Positions 1 through 11,178 of a stretch of 64,000 nucleotides of DNA are shown here, in pieces. Source of the stretch: Rhizophagus irregularis (lineage: Eukaryota; Glomeromycota; Glomeromycetes; Glomerales; Glomeraceae). The translations under genes and the position numbers were made by a program. The notes under the pieces were generated by a model. It did not search any database, was not told where the DNA came from, and worked only from the letters and a program-made list of their open reading frames with translations. Location of the stretch: NCBI RefSeq assembly GCF_026210795.1, contig NC_089452.1, positions 1,488,001 through 1,552,000 of the forward strand, written 5' to 3'. How positions within the stretch are numbered: position 1 is the first letter of the stretch; each line of letters starts with the position of its first letter.

Positions 1-1840
1 GTAATCAGATAGAACAATAAATAAATTTCAATCAAACTTATAAATGAGTATTTTATTTTTTTAAGAAATTGTCGTGCACATGAAATTTTTTAATATAATG
101 TCGTTATTATAATTTATCCTGTCATATTGGTTGAAAATTACAAGAAAATTATTTGTGAATCAATAATGTTTGTTTCAAGTTGATTAATGTTAAGAGACAT
201 AATTAATCAATCACAAAGTTTTAAAATTTAAAATGGTGAAAAGGAATAAAATTCAACGAAAAATATATAAATTGTATTATTGTCGGTATTAACACAAAGT
301 TTTTAGGATCATAATAAAGAATTTTGCTGTATTTTGCTCTAAATGAAGTATCATCATATAAAGATATGTAACCTTCTTTCAAAAATTGTACGAAAGTAAA
401 AGAAATACAGAAGAAAGAGAAAACATTCTATCATTTCAAAATTCAAATTATGTTATGATATTTTCAAATCATTCATAAATTTAACCATATAGCTTTTTTG
501 TTACATTTTTTAAAATTATTTCTATCGCACTATATATATATTTTTTTTATATCTATATTAGTAACATTCATATGAAAAAGTTTGTAACGAGGCGGCAGGG
601 TCAACGCATCATTTTTACATCATGTCAAGAAAAACTCAGTAAGATTCGGTATAACTCAAAATAAAACAAAAACCGCACTCCGAATCTAACAATATAGTTT
701 TTACCTTATTCTGAATTTTACCAAGTTTTACCGAATGTACCGAGTTGTCTTCTCGTATATTATGAAAGGGGTGTTACCTCTAAAATTATATCACGTGATA
801 AACTAAACTTTATGGCACCCAGAAATTCTTCGAACTCGGCCGGTGTTATGCACTGACATGTGATCAAATCATCAAAGCCATTTAATGACGCGACATTTTA
901 CGCATGAAATTTCTTGAAACATGATTGGATGATAAAAATTTTTGTTCTTAAAATAAAAACCCGTGCGAGAACCAATTTTTTTACTTTATGTCGCCTAACG
1001 CAAGACGGGACGTCAACCTTTCCAATTATTAAAAAACATCAATTTTAAAAATTCGAATTTAAGCCCAACGTAAATTTTAAATTTAAATTTAAATAAATGA
1101 TTTGGTTAATTTCTTAAACAAATTATCAAAAAACGTTAGTTTAAGATATTCAAGATTCAGGTAATTTTAATAAAATAGCTTGCATATTTCTTTTGTTATC
1201 AACCCCCATGATTTATGCGATTCGATGTTTATTTCGACAGACATCTGCTGTACTCTCAACTAAACTTGATTGGAATAAATGTAACTTTTAAATTTTGTAA
1301 GAAAGTAAAGATAAATTTCTAAATGATTTCATACATCCCATATACTATTATAATTATCCAATTCTAATATTGTATTGTATTTGCGTGCTTGATCAATGAA
1401 CTTTCAAGAGTTCATAGAATGAATTGATGATTTTCTGAATAATACAAAATTTCGATACGAATATTAAATAATTGGTTTTGGATTTCAATTAACTACAAAA
1501 TTGATACTTCTTGAATCAATAGCAAGTTCCATAGCTTTAACTGACGTACATATTTCTGTCAATTTAATTAAAATTCCATTATTTACGTTAACAGAACAAC
1601 TAAAAAATTCAATTTCTGAAGATAAAGTAGAGCTCCGGGAATGAGTTTTAGGCATATAAAAGTGGGTTAGTCTTGACTCTGAACAATTGACTTTTTAGTA
1701 TATTTGCAAATACTATTGATTATTTTTTCAATTGCATTTAAATTTATATAGTTATATAAAGGTTAATAGTATACTTGAAATGAATTTATCAAAAAATGAA
1801 TATTTAATTCTTTAAGTCAATTTTTTTTATTTGTCCGAGT
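1..1840. other. AT-rich non-coding stretch
   Basis: No open reading frame with recognisable protein features is seen on either strand. The sequence is AT-rich with short homopolymers. I see no RNA gene or transposon end that I can defend. Confidence 0.5.
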
Positions 1841-1945
1841 TTCCAAGGATTTTTCCATAAAATAAGAATTATTATTTCATACCAGTTTTATTAACTGTAA
1901 GATAGGGATAAAGTGTTTTTATCTTTGCCAAAGGATATTCAGTTC
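1841..1945 (-). pseudogene. Relic of an F-box protein gene (5' part)
   Basis: The minus strand reads, in two frames joined by one frameshift, the N-terminal segment shared by the three intact F-box genes of this window: TLYPYLTVNKT in one frame, then WYEIIILILWKNPW in the next. The intact genes have VNKTWCEIIIPILWKNPWK at the same place. Only about 100 bp is left and there is no continuation downstream, so it is a dead fragment, probably from duplication of the F-box family. The match was made by eye to sequences inside this window. Confidence 0.7.
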
Positions 1946-2108
1946 AACATATTTTTTTTATGTGTATTAAAGTATTTATACTATGATCAGAATGACGTAA
2001 AGTCAACTTAATTGTATATTTAAACCGATTAATGTCATTCAATTTTCTAATAACATATGATTTCGTGGTTATAGTCAAAACAAATTTCACGCTTCATACA
2101 CTCAAAAA

Positions 2109-2600
2109 GCCGATATCTTGAAAAAAAATTCGGTTTAACTTTATTTTTTTTTTTTAAAGAAAAAATTTACTAAAAAAAAATTTCAAAGGAAACTTACCTA
2201 TTCAAAGCCTAAGGACGAGGCGATATCTACAAAAAAATAAATTTCGAAGGCGAAGAGCAAAGTTGAAGCTGATATATACCTTTTTTTTTATTTTAAAAAA
2301 AAATAAAGTTCCGAAAGAAATGAAACTTTTGAAACTTTACTAATTAAAGCGTAACATCAAAGCCGATATATATCTAAAAAAAAAAGAAAAAAAAATTATT
2401 TTTAAAAAAAAACAAAAAAATAAAGTTTCGAAAAAATGAAACTTTCGAAACTTTACCGATCCAAAACCTATAAAAACTGAAGCTAATAAATACCTAAAAA
2501 AGAAAAAAAAATCAAAAAAATACAAAAAGAAAAAATGTTTCAAAACGAACAAAATTTACCGATTCAAAATGCAAAATCGAAACCGATATCTAAAAAAAGA
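2109..2600. repeat. Degenerate tandem repeat, about 50-120 bp units
   Basis: A motif close to AAGCCGATATCTA recurs at about 2109, 2219, 2269, 2363, 2480 and 2580. It is followed each time by poly-A/T and a GAAACTTTCGAAACTTTACC-like block. Spacing is irregular. The phenylalanine-rich minus-strand ORF inside it is a by-product of the A tracts. Confidence 0.6.
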
Positions 2601-2777
2601 GAGAATAATTTTTTTTAGAAAGGAAAAAAATAGTTTAAATATGAATCTAATATAATCTATATAATATAATAAAAAAATACATGTCGATCTTCTAACGTTT
2701 AGATTAGCCTGTATAAATCATCTTTAAATTGTGTAATGCATGATTCATCTGCGCCTAACAGTACTACTAATTATATA

Positions 2778-2808
2778 CTAGCAGTTACCCGTTGCTTCGC
2801 ACTGGGAC
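2778..2808 (-). mobile_element. Helitron-type terminus (CTAG with GC hairpin)
   Basis: Read on the minus strand, a short GC-rich hairpin (CCC..TGC GAA GCA..GGG) is followed by about seven bases and CTAG, then T. This is the layout of a Helitron 3' end. The end at 6885-6919 on the plus strand is clearly related to it in inverted orientation (shared CTAG, ACCCGT and GGGA blocks). It may be the 3' end of a minus-strand element extending rightward, or one end of an element with inverted termini. Confidence 0.5.
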
Positions 2809-3864
2809 TAATGAGTTTGTTTAAATAGGCCGAGAACAATTTGGTATTATAATGTAATACTAAGTAAATTAAAAATGGTTACAGTTTTTTGATTAGTAGA
2901 ATGATATAAATTATATTTAGAATGATATAATTATAGTGCATTAGAGTAATTAGTAAATATCTGCTTATGAAAAGAGTACATAGTTATAATAAGTATTTGT
3001 AATCAATAAATGGGCTAATTTAATTTTTTTTTAATTTCAGTAATAGAATAGCAATGATTAGCAATTTGTATTAATGCTATAATTTACTGATTAATGAATT
3101 TTAACCATAATAATATAGATCAAATATTTCAGGAGCAGACAGACCACCCATTACACAATTCAAATTATTTATACAAGATAATCTAAATGTTACAGAATTT
3201 TTTTAATTATATAGATGAACAGTATTTATGTATTTATGTTATTAATTTAACTTACTTTAATATGTGCTATATAATGAAAAAATTAATATATAATATATGA
3301 TATATCATATGAAACAGAGATTAAAAATATATTTTATATTATTATGTCTGTCTACTAATTTTATTACAGATTACAAATAAAATTGTAAAATCATACGAAA
3401 TTATAATATTATAGATAATTTTAATTTTATAATAGCTTTTTTAAAATATTTTTTTTGGTAATTTGATAATAAAGCTACGATAATTTCAAATAATTAACAT
3501 TCATAGTACGATTTAATGATTTATTATATAATAAAATGATCGGCATTCATAGTACTAATGATAAAATGATGATATAAATAAATGGTAATGATCGGTATTC
3601 ATGATATTGATTTACCGATCCAAAAATTTAAACAGATAATAAATCAATAATATGGATAAATAAACATTATATCATTATACAATTTTAAAATTTTTTGTAT
3701 GACTAATCTAAATATGACCCATTTTTTTTTAAATAATAGATAAAAGGGTTTAAAATTTGAATGCACCTGCACCCACTCACGTGACATGATTTTAAAATTT
3801 TATTGGTGATAATCAATCTATTTTTTATTTTTTACTTTGTTTAGGAACGTTTTTTAATTACTCT
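2809..3864. other. Non-coding, contains a dispersed repeat near 3040-3185
   Basis: No gene is seen. About 3040-3185 is similar (roughly two thirds identical by eye) to 20420-20575. Both hold TTTTAACCATAATAATA and, further on, ACACAATTCAAA followed by ATTATACA-like sequence. A shorter inverted piece of the same sequence lies at 2705-2755. This is probably non-coding sequence of the Helitron family whose coding relics lie at 6458 and 20933. Confidence 0.45.
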
Positions 3865-5075
3865 TTTTTTGTAGGAATACCCTGAAGACAAAATGGACCC
3901 CTAAAAATAAAAGGGGTGTTTTTTTCAATTTTTTTTCCCATTCATTTCATTCAAGAACAATGTTCCTAACATTCTTTCGTAATTTTTTTTTTATAGAAAC
4001 ACTCCCTGGAGACTCTTAAAGACAAAAGGTAAAATTCTTTTTCATTTATATTTGTTAATTTCGTTTAAGAACATTCCTAACATTCTTCAATATATTTTTT
4101 TTATAGGAACACCTCCTGGTGACTCTTGGAGATGAAAGGTAAATTTTCTTTTTTGTTTCTTTTATTAATTTCATTTAAGAACATTTCCTAACATTCTTTG
4201 AATAATTTTTTTTTATAGGAACGCCCCTGGTGACTATTGGAGGCGAAAAGTAAGTTTCTTTTTGTTTCTTTTGTTAATTTCATTCAAGGACGTTCCTAGC
4301 ATTCTTTCGATAATTTTTTTTGTAGGAATGTCCCCTAGATGAAAAATAAGTTTTCTTTTTTCGTCTCTTTTGTTAATTCCATTTAAGAATGTTTCTAATG
4401 TTCTTTCAACAATTTTTTTTTATAGAAATGCTCTTGGAGACAAAAAGTAAATTTCTTTTTGTTTCTTTTGTTAATTTCATTCAAGGACGTTCCTAACATT
4501 CTTTCAATAATTTTTTTTGTAGGAACATCTCCTAGATGAAAGATAAGTTTCCTTTTTTCGTCTCTTTTGTTAATTCCATTTAAGAATGTTTCTAATGTTC
4601 TTTCAACAATTTTTTTTATAGGAACGCCCTGGTAACTCTTGGAGACGAAAAGTAAGTTTCTTTTGTTTCTTTTGTTAATTTCATTCAAGGACGTTCCTAA
4701 CGTTCTTTCAATAATTTTTTTTGTAGGAACATCCCCTAGATGAAAGATAAGTTTTATTTTTTCGTCTCTTTTGTTAATTCCGTTTAAGAATGTTTCCAAT
4801 ATTCTTTCAATAATTTTTTTTTATAGAAATGTCTCCTGGAGACTTTTGGAGACGAAAAGTAAATTTCTTTTCATTTTCTTTTGCTAATTTTGTTTAAGGA
4901 CGTTTCCTAACGTTTTTTGAATAATTTTTTTTATAGGAATACCTCCCAGAGACTCTTGGAGACAAAAGATTTTTTGTTTTCTTTTACTAATTTTGTTTAA
5001 GAATGTTTCCTAACATTCTTTTGATGGTTTTATAGGAACACCACCTGGAGATGAAATGGACTCCTGGAAACAATT
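3865..5075 (+). repeat. About 12-unit tandem array, 96-123 bp units with splice-signal layout
   Basis: Unit landmarks ((T)n then TATAG/GTAG then GAAC) fall at about 3872, 3995, 4103, 4217, 4323, 4422, 4521, 4617, 4722, 4823, 4931 and 5031. A typical unit holds, in order, GTAAGT or GTAAAT, a T-rich stretch, TTCCTAACATTC, a poly-T tract, TATAG, and a 21-32 nt block ending GGAGACGAAAAG before the next GTAAG. That is the order donor, branch site, polypyrimidine tract, acceptor, micro-exon. Units near 4323, 4521 and 4722 carry GTAG acceptors and lack the GT donor (G-ATAAG), so A-type and B-type units alternate in the middle. No protein product is claimed. Confidence 0.75.
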
Positions 5076-5945
5076 AATAAATTTTAACAACAGAAAAAGG
5101 TAGTAGAAAACAATAAGACTTATATAGTTATATCAGTTTATTAACTGTTTCAAAAAAAAACTTTAAAAAGCCTTTTCATTTCAAAAAATTAAATAATGAA
5201 TAAGATTATTTGATGAATAAATAAACGATAACACTGATCAGCCAATCAAATTTAAAATACAATAAATCATGTGATAGGGTGCAGTGTACGTTCAAGGTAT
5301 TATTTTTATTTTTATTTTAATAAACATACTTATTTAGGTAAAAATTAATATCCTATAATTCTGTAAATTTTGAAAATTTTGAATAATTGATAATAGTATT
5401 TTTCATGTGATTGTAAAATGATTATCAAATTCATGATAAAAAAACTCCCATTCCTGCGCCTGATCTATACTTAAAAGTTAAGATGATTTGATCAGCAAAT
5501 GTTAATTACTAAAGTATAAAAAAAATAATTTTAGTTCCCTATTACTGGTGTTTTGCTAATACTAATTAGTATTAATCTCACTTTTTTAATCAACTAATAT
5601 TTATGTCATTTGTTATTTTTTTAGTACAATTATTATTTTTTGGTTAAATTGAAGTTTACAGATTTTTGCGAGATTATATATTTTTTTTTTAGTTGATTTG
5701 AAATTTTTCTTATACTTTTTTTTATTATAACATATAGAAAAAATTTTTGTAAATATATTTATTCAAAATAATCTTATTTAATGAAGCAAATATTAAAATT
5801 TAAGTCCCACATTTTCGATTTTAAAGAAAAAATAACTGTATTTATTTTTAATGAAGTGATACAAATAAAAAAACAATAACAATAAATAAAAAAGATAAGT
5901 AAATTACAATGATCAAGAAGAAAGATGCTAATAAAAAATGAAATA
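5076..5945. other. AT-rich non-coding stretch
   Basis: No gene, repeat array or transposon end that I can support is seen here. Confidence 0.5.
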
Positions 5946-6445
5946 ACAATGGAGTAATGGAAAGTAATAGAAGAAAGGGAGTAAAAAAGAGTAATGAGAA
6001 GTGATAGGAAACAAAAAGGAAAAATAGGACATGATGGATGATGAAAAAGAGTGATGAGAGACAAAAAGAAGTAATGGGAAGATAAAGAGGAGTGATGAGA
6101 GACGAAAAGGAGTGATTGGAGACGAAGAGAGTGATTGGAGACAAAAAGGAGTGGTGGAAGACGTAAAGGAGTGATGGGAGACAAAAAGGAGTGGTGAGAG
6201 ACGAAAAGGAGTGATGGGAGACAAAGAGGAGTGGTAAGAGATGAAAAGGAGTGATGGGAGTGATGGGAAACGAAAAGAAGTGATGAGAGACAAAAAGAAG
6301 CGATGAGAGACAAAAAGAAGCGATGAGAGACAAAAAGAAATGATAGGAAGTAAACAGGAGGAAAAAAGAAATAATGGAAAATGAAAAGATGTAATAGAAA
6401 ATAATGGGAAACGAATAATAAGAAGTAATATGAGGTGAAAAATAA
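5946..6445. repeat. 20-bp minisatellite
   Basis: A 20-bp unit, GAGTGATGAGAGACAAAAAG with variants, is repeated head to tail more than 15 times, best kept between about 6050 and 6350. The minus strand is open in all three frames with runs of FVSHHS/CLPSL. An array of units free of stops in every frame gives this, so those ORFs are not genes. The GGAGACGAAAAG core is the same as the exon-like core of the array at 3865-5075. The right edge abuts the Helitron helicase fragment. Confidence 0.85.
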
Positions 6446-6457
6446 TGAGACTTTACT

Positions 6458-6676
6458 TTGAATCAATGTCAATTTCCAGTATGTGTTGCATTCTCAATAA
6501 AAATTAATAAATCACAAGGGCAAACTCTGAGCAGGGTTGGTGTTTACCTACCTGAACCTGTCTTTACACATGAGCAATTATATGTTAAGGTTTTTATAGA
6601 TAATGGTGAGAACTGCAAGACAAGAAACATTGAATACTGTGAAATATTTCATTCTATAAATAGATTTCATATTTAA
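6458..6676 (+). pseudogene. Helitron Rep/helicase, C-terminal fragment
   Basis: The peptide has [17 protein letters not shown] followed by [19 protein letters not shown], the C-terminal Pif1-like helicase segment of Helitron Rep/helicase proteins. After QLYV the text jumps to KVFIDNGEN. The ALSR-type motif expected there (helicase motif VI) is missing, so an internal deletion has removed it. The 5' side is cut off at the minisatellite, with no zinc finger, Rep or N-terminal helicase motifs upstream. The stop is genuine, and a Helitron-type 3' end lies about 210 bp further on. It cannot make an active enzyme. Confidence 0.85.
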
Positions 6677-6884
6677 AAATAACATTTTGTATGTATAACA
6701 ATATTTCATATGTAATATTTTATATATAACATTCATACACAATTCACTTTTATTAGTATAAATATGTAAATTATATAAATTTATTAGATTGTTTTTATCA
6801 TACTGTAAATAATATTATTAAAATACTAAGCCTATTCTAAAATATATCATATCATTGTTACTTTTCTTGACTTGATGGGCAAGT

Positions 6885-6919
6885 TTTATCCCTGGCGCAG
6901 CGTGACGGGTTTCTCCTAG
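6885..6919 (+). mobile_element. Helitron 3' terminus
   Basis: A GC-rich imperfect hairpin (CCCTGGCGC...GTGACGGG) is followed by TTTCTC and CTAG, with T as the next base. This is the standard Helitron 3' layout, and it lies downstream of the helicase fragment in the correct orientation. Confidence 0.65.
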
Positions 6920-7035
6920 TTTTACATATAAAATTTTTTGAAAAGAAAAATTAAAAGCATGGATTTGCTGGGTCATTTTTCAAATTGTTATTATTATGAG
7001 AATCGAAAAATTAAGTTTGCATGACCTAATTTATT

Positions 7036-7071
7036 AAAAAAAAAAAAATTTTTTTTTTTTTTTTGGGGGGG
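7036..7071. repeat. Homopolymer block A13-T16-G7
   Basis: Three consecutive homopolymer runs, A then T then G. The A/T part is a perfect palindrome. It may partly be an assembly or read-consensus artefact. Confidence 0.6.
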
Positions 7072-7304
7072 CAATTTAGTTCTCTTACTAGCTCTCACAA
7101 TTGTTTCTCAGTATTTGTAAAAATCTAATATTCTAATTATTAAATTTCGAAATTTAGAAATCCCCTTTCTTAATTTGAACATCTATTTTATTTATCTATA
7201 ATGTAGTATAATTCATATGATGTAGTGAAAATTTCGATATAATTAGTGTACAGCGTGGGTATATGATATCAACGTACAACTAGCAAGAGTTACTTCTAAA
7301 CTCT

Positions 7305-7329
7305 AGTAGGATGTACGTACATCCCTACT
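7305..7329. repeat. Near-perfect 25-bp palindrome
   Basis: AGTAGGATGTAC and GTACATCCCTACT are reverse complements apart from one extra C. It lies just left of a larger hairpin, near the left edge of the gag-pro/hypothetical gene block. Confidence 0.7.
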
Positions 7330-7381
7330 GTATGATTCCTAATTGGCGATCATCTTGACCAGACTTAACATAGTTCCGCAC

Positions 7382-7542
7382 GAATAGTTATGGAGTCCGG
7401 TCGAGGTGATGAGCTACCTATATGACAGTTTACTCAAGTGATAAATAAAAAGACCATTCCTAATATGGTTTCATCACTTGAGTATCATTATATTACACAC
7501 TGCTAACTATCACCGTACTCCGACCAGACTCCACAACTATTC
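7382..7542. repeat. Two-step inverted repeat (long hairpin)
   Basis: The outer arms GAATAGTTATGGAGTCCGGT (from 7382) and its imperfect complement ending at 7542 enclose the inner arms ACTCAAGTGAT (7432-7442) and ATCACTTGAGT (7473-7483). It lies directly upstream of, and overlaps, the first open frame of the broken gene at 7507. It may be a transposon end or a regulatory hairpin. Confidence 0.6.
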
Positions 7543-8798
7543 ATCTCTCCGCTAAATTCTCTGTTGGCTAAGGACACATATTTCCCATCTTTAGGTGGAA
7601 CTTTATTAGATGATACAGTAGAAAAAGATGAAATCTTTGATCCTATGACTCAAGTATATCGGGACTGTCTGTTTGAAAATAATATCTTCTATGCCAAGAA
7701 TGTGGGAATGCGTACAAAAAATCATGTAATATCACTAATCGAGTCAGAGAAGAAGGCATTATCCCCAATCGATACAAAACGCTGGATTTGGTCAGATGGT
7801 ATATCCTCCTTACCATTTGGACACTGGCGTATTCAAGTATATAAAAAACTTCTTGAGCATGGTACAAGTCATAAGGCAGCAGAAAAAATAGCTATAGGAA
7901 CCAGATTACCAGAAAAACATTAGAATGATATAGAATAGTTTAGTTATACTTTGGCATATATTAATAATAAATTATATTTTTTCTCAGTAGTTAAAATGGA
8001 AGACGATCCAATCTATGATATACATAGTGAAGAATATATCGATGATCTTATACATGTCACAATTCAGAGAGGTCTCTTTAAAGATGTAAAGGATGTAAAA
8101 AAAAGTATAAAGGCATTAGCTAAAATGGTCATAAGTTCTAAGACTAGTATTGATGCATTTATGAAATGCCCTGTACCAAACATTCCAAATGCCTTTTATG
8201 ACTTAGTAGAGGCATTTTATTATTCAATACTAAGAGAAAGACAATCATTACTAGCACATGACATCTAACAGATTTCTGGGAGGTGTCACATGACAAGATA
8301 TTCCATGGAATTCTTCAGAATTCTTTGGAATTCCAAATTTTTTTTTGAGATAAGAACTAATGTCTTTCAACTAGGCATACACTGAGCTACTAGTTATGTT
8401 ACCAGCTTCTGTAATACATGAGGCATGGATTCGTCTTACAACATGGAAGCGCAGTCCACTATCTGTGTCTGATGCCAGTGGAGTAAATTCCATGGTAGAG
8501 TTATTTTTGAAACATGAAGTAGAAAGATACCAGAAAAAATTAGCACGTCAGAGACTAACTGTTAAACAGACATATATGCCAAGAAACAGAATGACACAAG
8601 ACATGATTAGTGAAGAGGTTGCCATACTTCAGAAGCACTTGCTTGAATATAATAAGGTTACTTTTGGCCGATTCATGCAGAACCTTACTAGGGAACATGA
8701 GAAATTGATCGAGACAAATCATCAGATATGACATGAAATTGATACCATAAAGAAGCAAGTACAAGAAATAGAAAAAAAACTTGCTTCCATGTCATAGT
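7507..8798 (+). pseudogene. Broken hypothetical gene, three open segments
   Basis: Three plus-strand open stretches follow each other. 7507-7923 has no ATG and begins after a stop; it contains DTYFPSLGGTLLDD and WIWSDGISSLPFGHW. 7951-8268 is acidic, starting around MEDDPIYDIHSEEYIDDLI. 8396-8731 is a basic, helical segment, and after an in-frame TGA at 8729 it continues with a coiled-coil-like tail (HEIDTIKKQVQEIEKKLASM) to a stop at 8796-8798. TTTTTTCTCAG before 7990 looks like an intron acceptor, so part of the interruption may be splicing, but the TGA is a true break. I do not recognise the family. It sits tail to tail with the gag-pro relic and may belong to the same mobile unit. Confidence 0.45.
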
Positions 8799-8839
8799 TC
8801 CCATTATTCATCAAGAAATAGACGAATGGGTACTGTTGC

Positions 8840-8995
8840 TTCACTCAAATTTTGTGTGGTCTGTACATGGGATTTTTTTACTGTGCATAGACTTTGCATG
8901 GACTTTGCATGGGAAATTTTAACTGCACATGGACTTTGCATGGGCTTTGCATGGGACTTTTTTACTGCACATGGATTTTTTCGTAAAAAATGTTG
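8840..8995. repeat. Short tandem repeat (GCATGG/ACTTTGCATGG)
   Basis: TTTTACTGCACATGG and ACTTTGCATGG blocks are repeated in about three units of roughly 60 bp with internal 15-17 bp repeats. The small open frame across it simply translates the repeat. Confidence 0.65.
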
Positions 8996-9096
8996 TCTAA
9001 GATTAGAAGGATATGGGAATTCCTTCCCACAATGCTGACAGGTACGATCAGCTAGTTTTTTTTTATAGGCTGGCTATCTACTGCAAAAACATTACG

Positions 9097-10828
9097 TTAT
9101 GCCTTATGTACAGAGAGAGGAATTGAGATAACCTGTCCATTCACATTTGCTTTGAACTCACCCTTTACTACAGGTTCCCAACCTGCATGATACTGCCACT
9201 GTGTACCAAGTATTAGCAATGATTTGTCCTTACCATTTTGATCCTTCTCGGTAGGTATAACAGAGAATTTGTCTGATATAGTGACTGTATTTGTACCTTC
9301 ACTGATAGTTATGGGAATTTCATTGATAGTGCCAAGAGTTTTGGTTGATCCAGCTACACCATTAAGTGCATGTGCATTCTTTCGATCTATTTTGAGACCT
9401 AGATGCTTAGCTACATTTTCAGAGATCACTGAGGAGTCAGATCCTGTATCGATCATGGCATAGGGTATGCATACATTTTTGATTTTACAGGAAATGGTCA
9501 CTACATCATTGGGATCATCTTACTGGAGAAAGTTGATTTCTAAGGGTCTTGGCCAGTATAGGTTTTTCTGCTGATAGGCACGTATAACGTATTGCATGAT
9601 TCAGTGTTTTAACTTCTTTCTGTTCTACTTCAGGTGGTACATCTGCAGGAGGAGTTGGTAATAGTGGAGTTGCAGTATTTACAGCATGAGCTAGAGGAGA
9701 TAAAATGTCTTGCATATTTGCCGAAAGAACATCCCAGAGTTTCTTCCTTTCACTAACTAGATAGTCACTAACAAAATGATTTAAAAGCGGGTCTTTCAGA
9801 TTTTCATATACTTGATTGGTATAAGCATTAATCTGTAGGAGGATTTCTTTAGGACATTGTGCTGCTAGTGAAGCAATTATAGACTTCAGTGCTGCATGAA
9901 AGACTTCATCAGACTTCTTGAGAATAGGTTCTCTTTTAGATTTGGAAGTATGGGATTTCTTCCCTTTAGTTTTTACTGAAACTCCACGTCGATGAGTTTT
10001 TTTTTTACACTAAAGCAATTCTGAGGTTCATCATCCTCCTCTTCTTCTTCAGTTAACTCTTCCTCAGTTTCTTCATCAGTTTCCTCATCACTTTCAGATT
10101 CTTCATAGTCAACTATATGAGTATTATTAACTTTCTTAGTACGTTTACTTCATGGACACTTGTTCTTGGAATGACCTGTTCTACCACAGTTTGAGCAATG
10201 ACATTTAGGAGAAGATTTGGTTGTGTTTGTCACCTTTTTAACCTGACCAGTTCCGAAGTGATCTCTTCTTAGATGTTGTGTTTGTCCACCTAACCTTCTA
10301 GTAAGATCACTCTCAATAAAACCATATATTGCTATAGGATTTGTTATGTCACCAGTATAGCCAAGACGTACTGCTATATCTGCAAGCTTTTCTAATGCAG
10401 TTCTACTCTGTGGTTATTCTACTATAGTGGTTGGATTTTTTCGCCCTCCACTTTCATACCATTTATTACGCAACTCATTAAAAAAAGCATCAAGATCAGC
10501 AGGAGCAGCAATTCTAACTCTCATTTCTAAAGTATCAGGCAAATGATTATATAGATAAGGTAAATTTTAGCATATACTTGTCCTTGTGCTAATGATCGAA
10601 TCCTTTTTGCATATGTATCTGGTATATCTATAGGAGAAAATGATTCATTCATAAGTTCTACTATAGCACCTTGATTTGTTCCAACCACACATCTCTATAT
10701 TTTCCTTGTAACCAGTTTAGAAATTCTGGTTCTGTATTAATAGCAGCATTGGCATTATATGGATTATTTACTGGAACAGGAATAAATCTACCAGACATTT
10801 TATTTTTCATGACATTGCACCTCATAGC
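9097..10828 (-). pseudogene. Gag-protease retroelement gene, 3' part
   Basis: Reading from 10828 down on the minus strand: a capsid-like segment (RFIPVPVNNPYN; then, after a frameshift, NHLPDTLEMRV, FFNELRNKWYESGG), a CCHC zinc knuckle (CSNCGRTGHSKNKC, about 10160-10200), an acidic tract (about 10020-10110) and a retropepsin domain. The protease has DTGSDSSVIS at its active site (ORF 9097-9501) and LLILGTQW as the C-terminal conserved block. Several frameshifts and stops interrupt the frame, so it is dead. No reverse transcriptase follows downstream on this strand. The 5' part of the same gene lies at 19854-20408: the frame continues across the 9-kb insertion when one copy of the 8-bp duplication is removed. 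Confidence 0.8.
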
Positions 10829-11178
10829 TAGGGATTGGAACCGTCCAAAAAAACCTTAACCGGTTAAAAACCGGTTAACCAAGGGTCTTAACCGGTTAAT
10901 AACCGGTTAATATTAAAAATATTTTAAAAACTTTTTTTACTGCAAATTGTACCAATTTTGGATTTTACTTGCATATTTAGTTATAATTTAGTTATAGGAA
11001 GACTATGTATCACTAAAATTATTATAAATAAATAGAAAAAAATTCGGCATTAAAACTTCAAGTTTAGGAACACGTGGCCGCAATTTACATGTCTCTGGGC
11101 CGCATTATATAAATCTGACTAGAATTATGGTAAATATAGTTTTAACCGGTTAACCGATTTTCAAAATCCTTTAACCGG

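Noticed and set aside
4395-4799. 134-aa minus-strand ORF with repeated KRDEKIKLIFHLGD
   Set aside because: It translates the tandem array; the frame is held only by unit lengths over part of the array.
3865-6445. CRISPR-like array
   Set aside because: Units are contiguous or carry similar, not unique, spacers, and the genome is eukaryotic.
5774-6472. Long overlapping minus-strand ORFs rich in FVSHHS
   Set aside because: They are open in all three frames because the 20-bp unit has no stop on that strand; this is a minisatellite, not a gene.
8781-9038. 85-aa ORF with repeated AHGLCMGFAWDFF
   Set aside because: It is a translation of the local tandem repeat with no other protein features.
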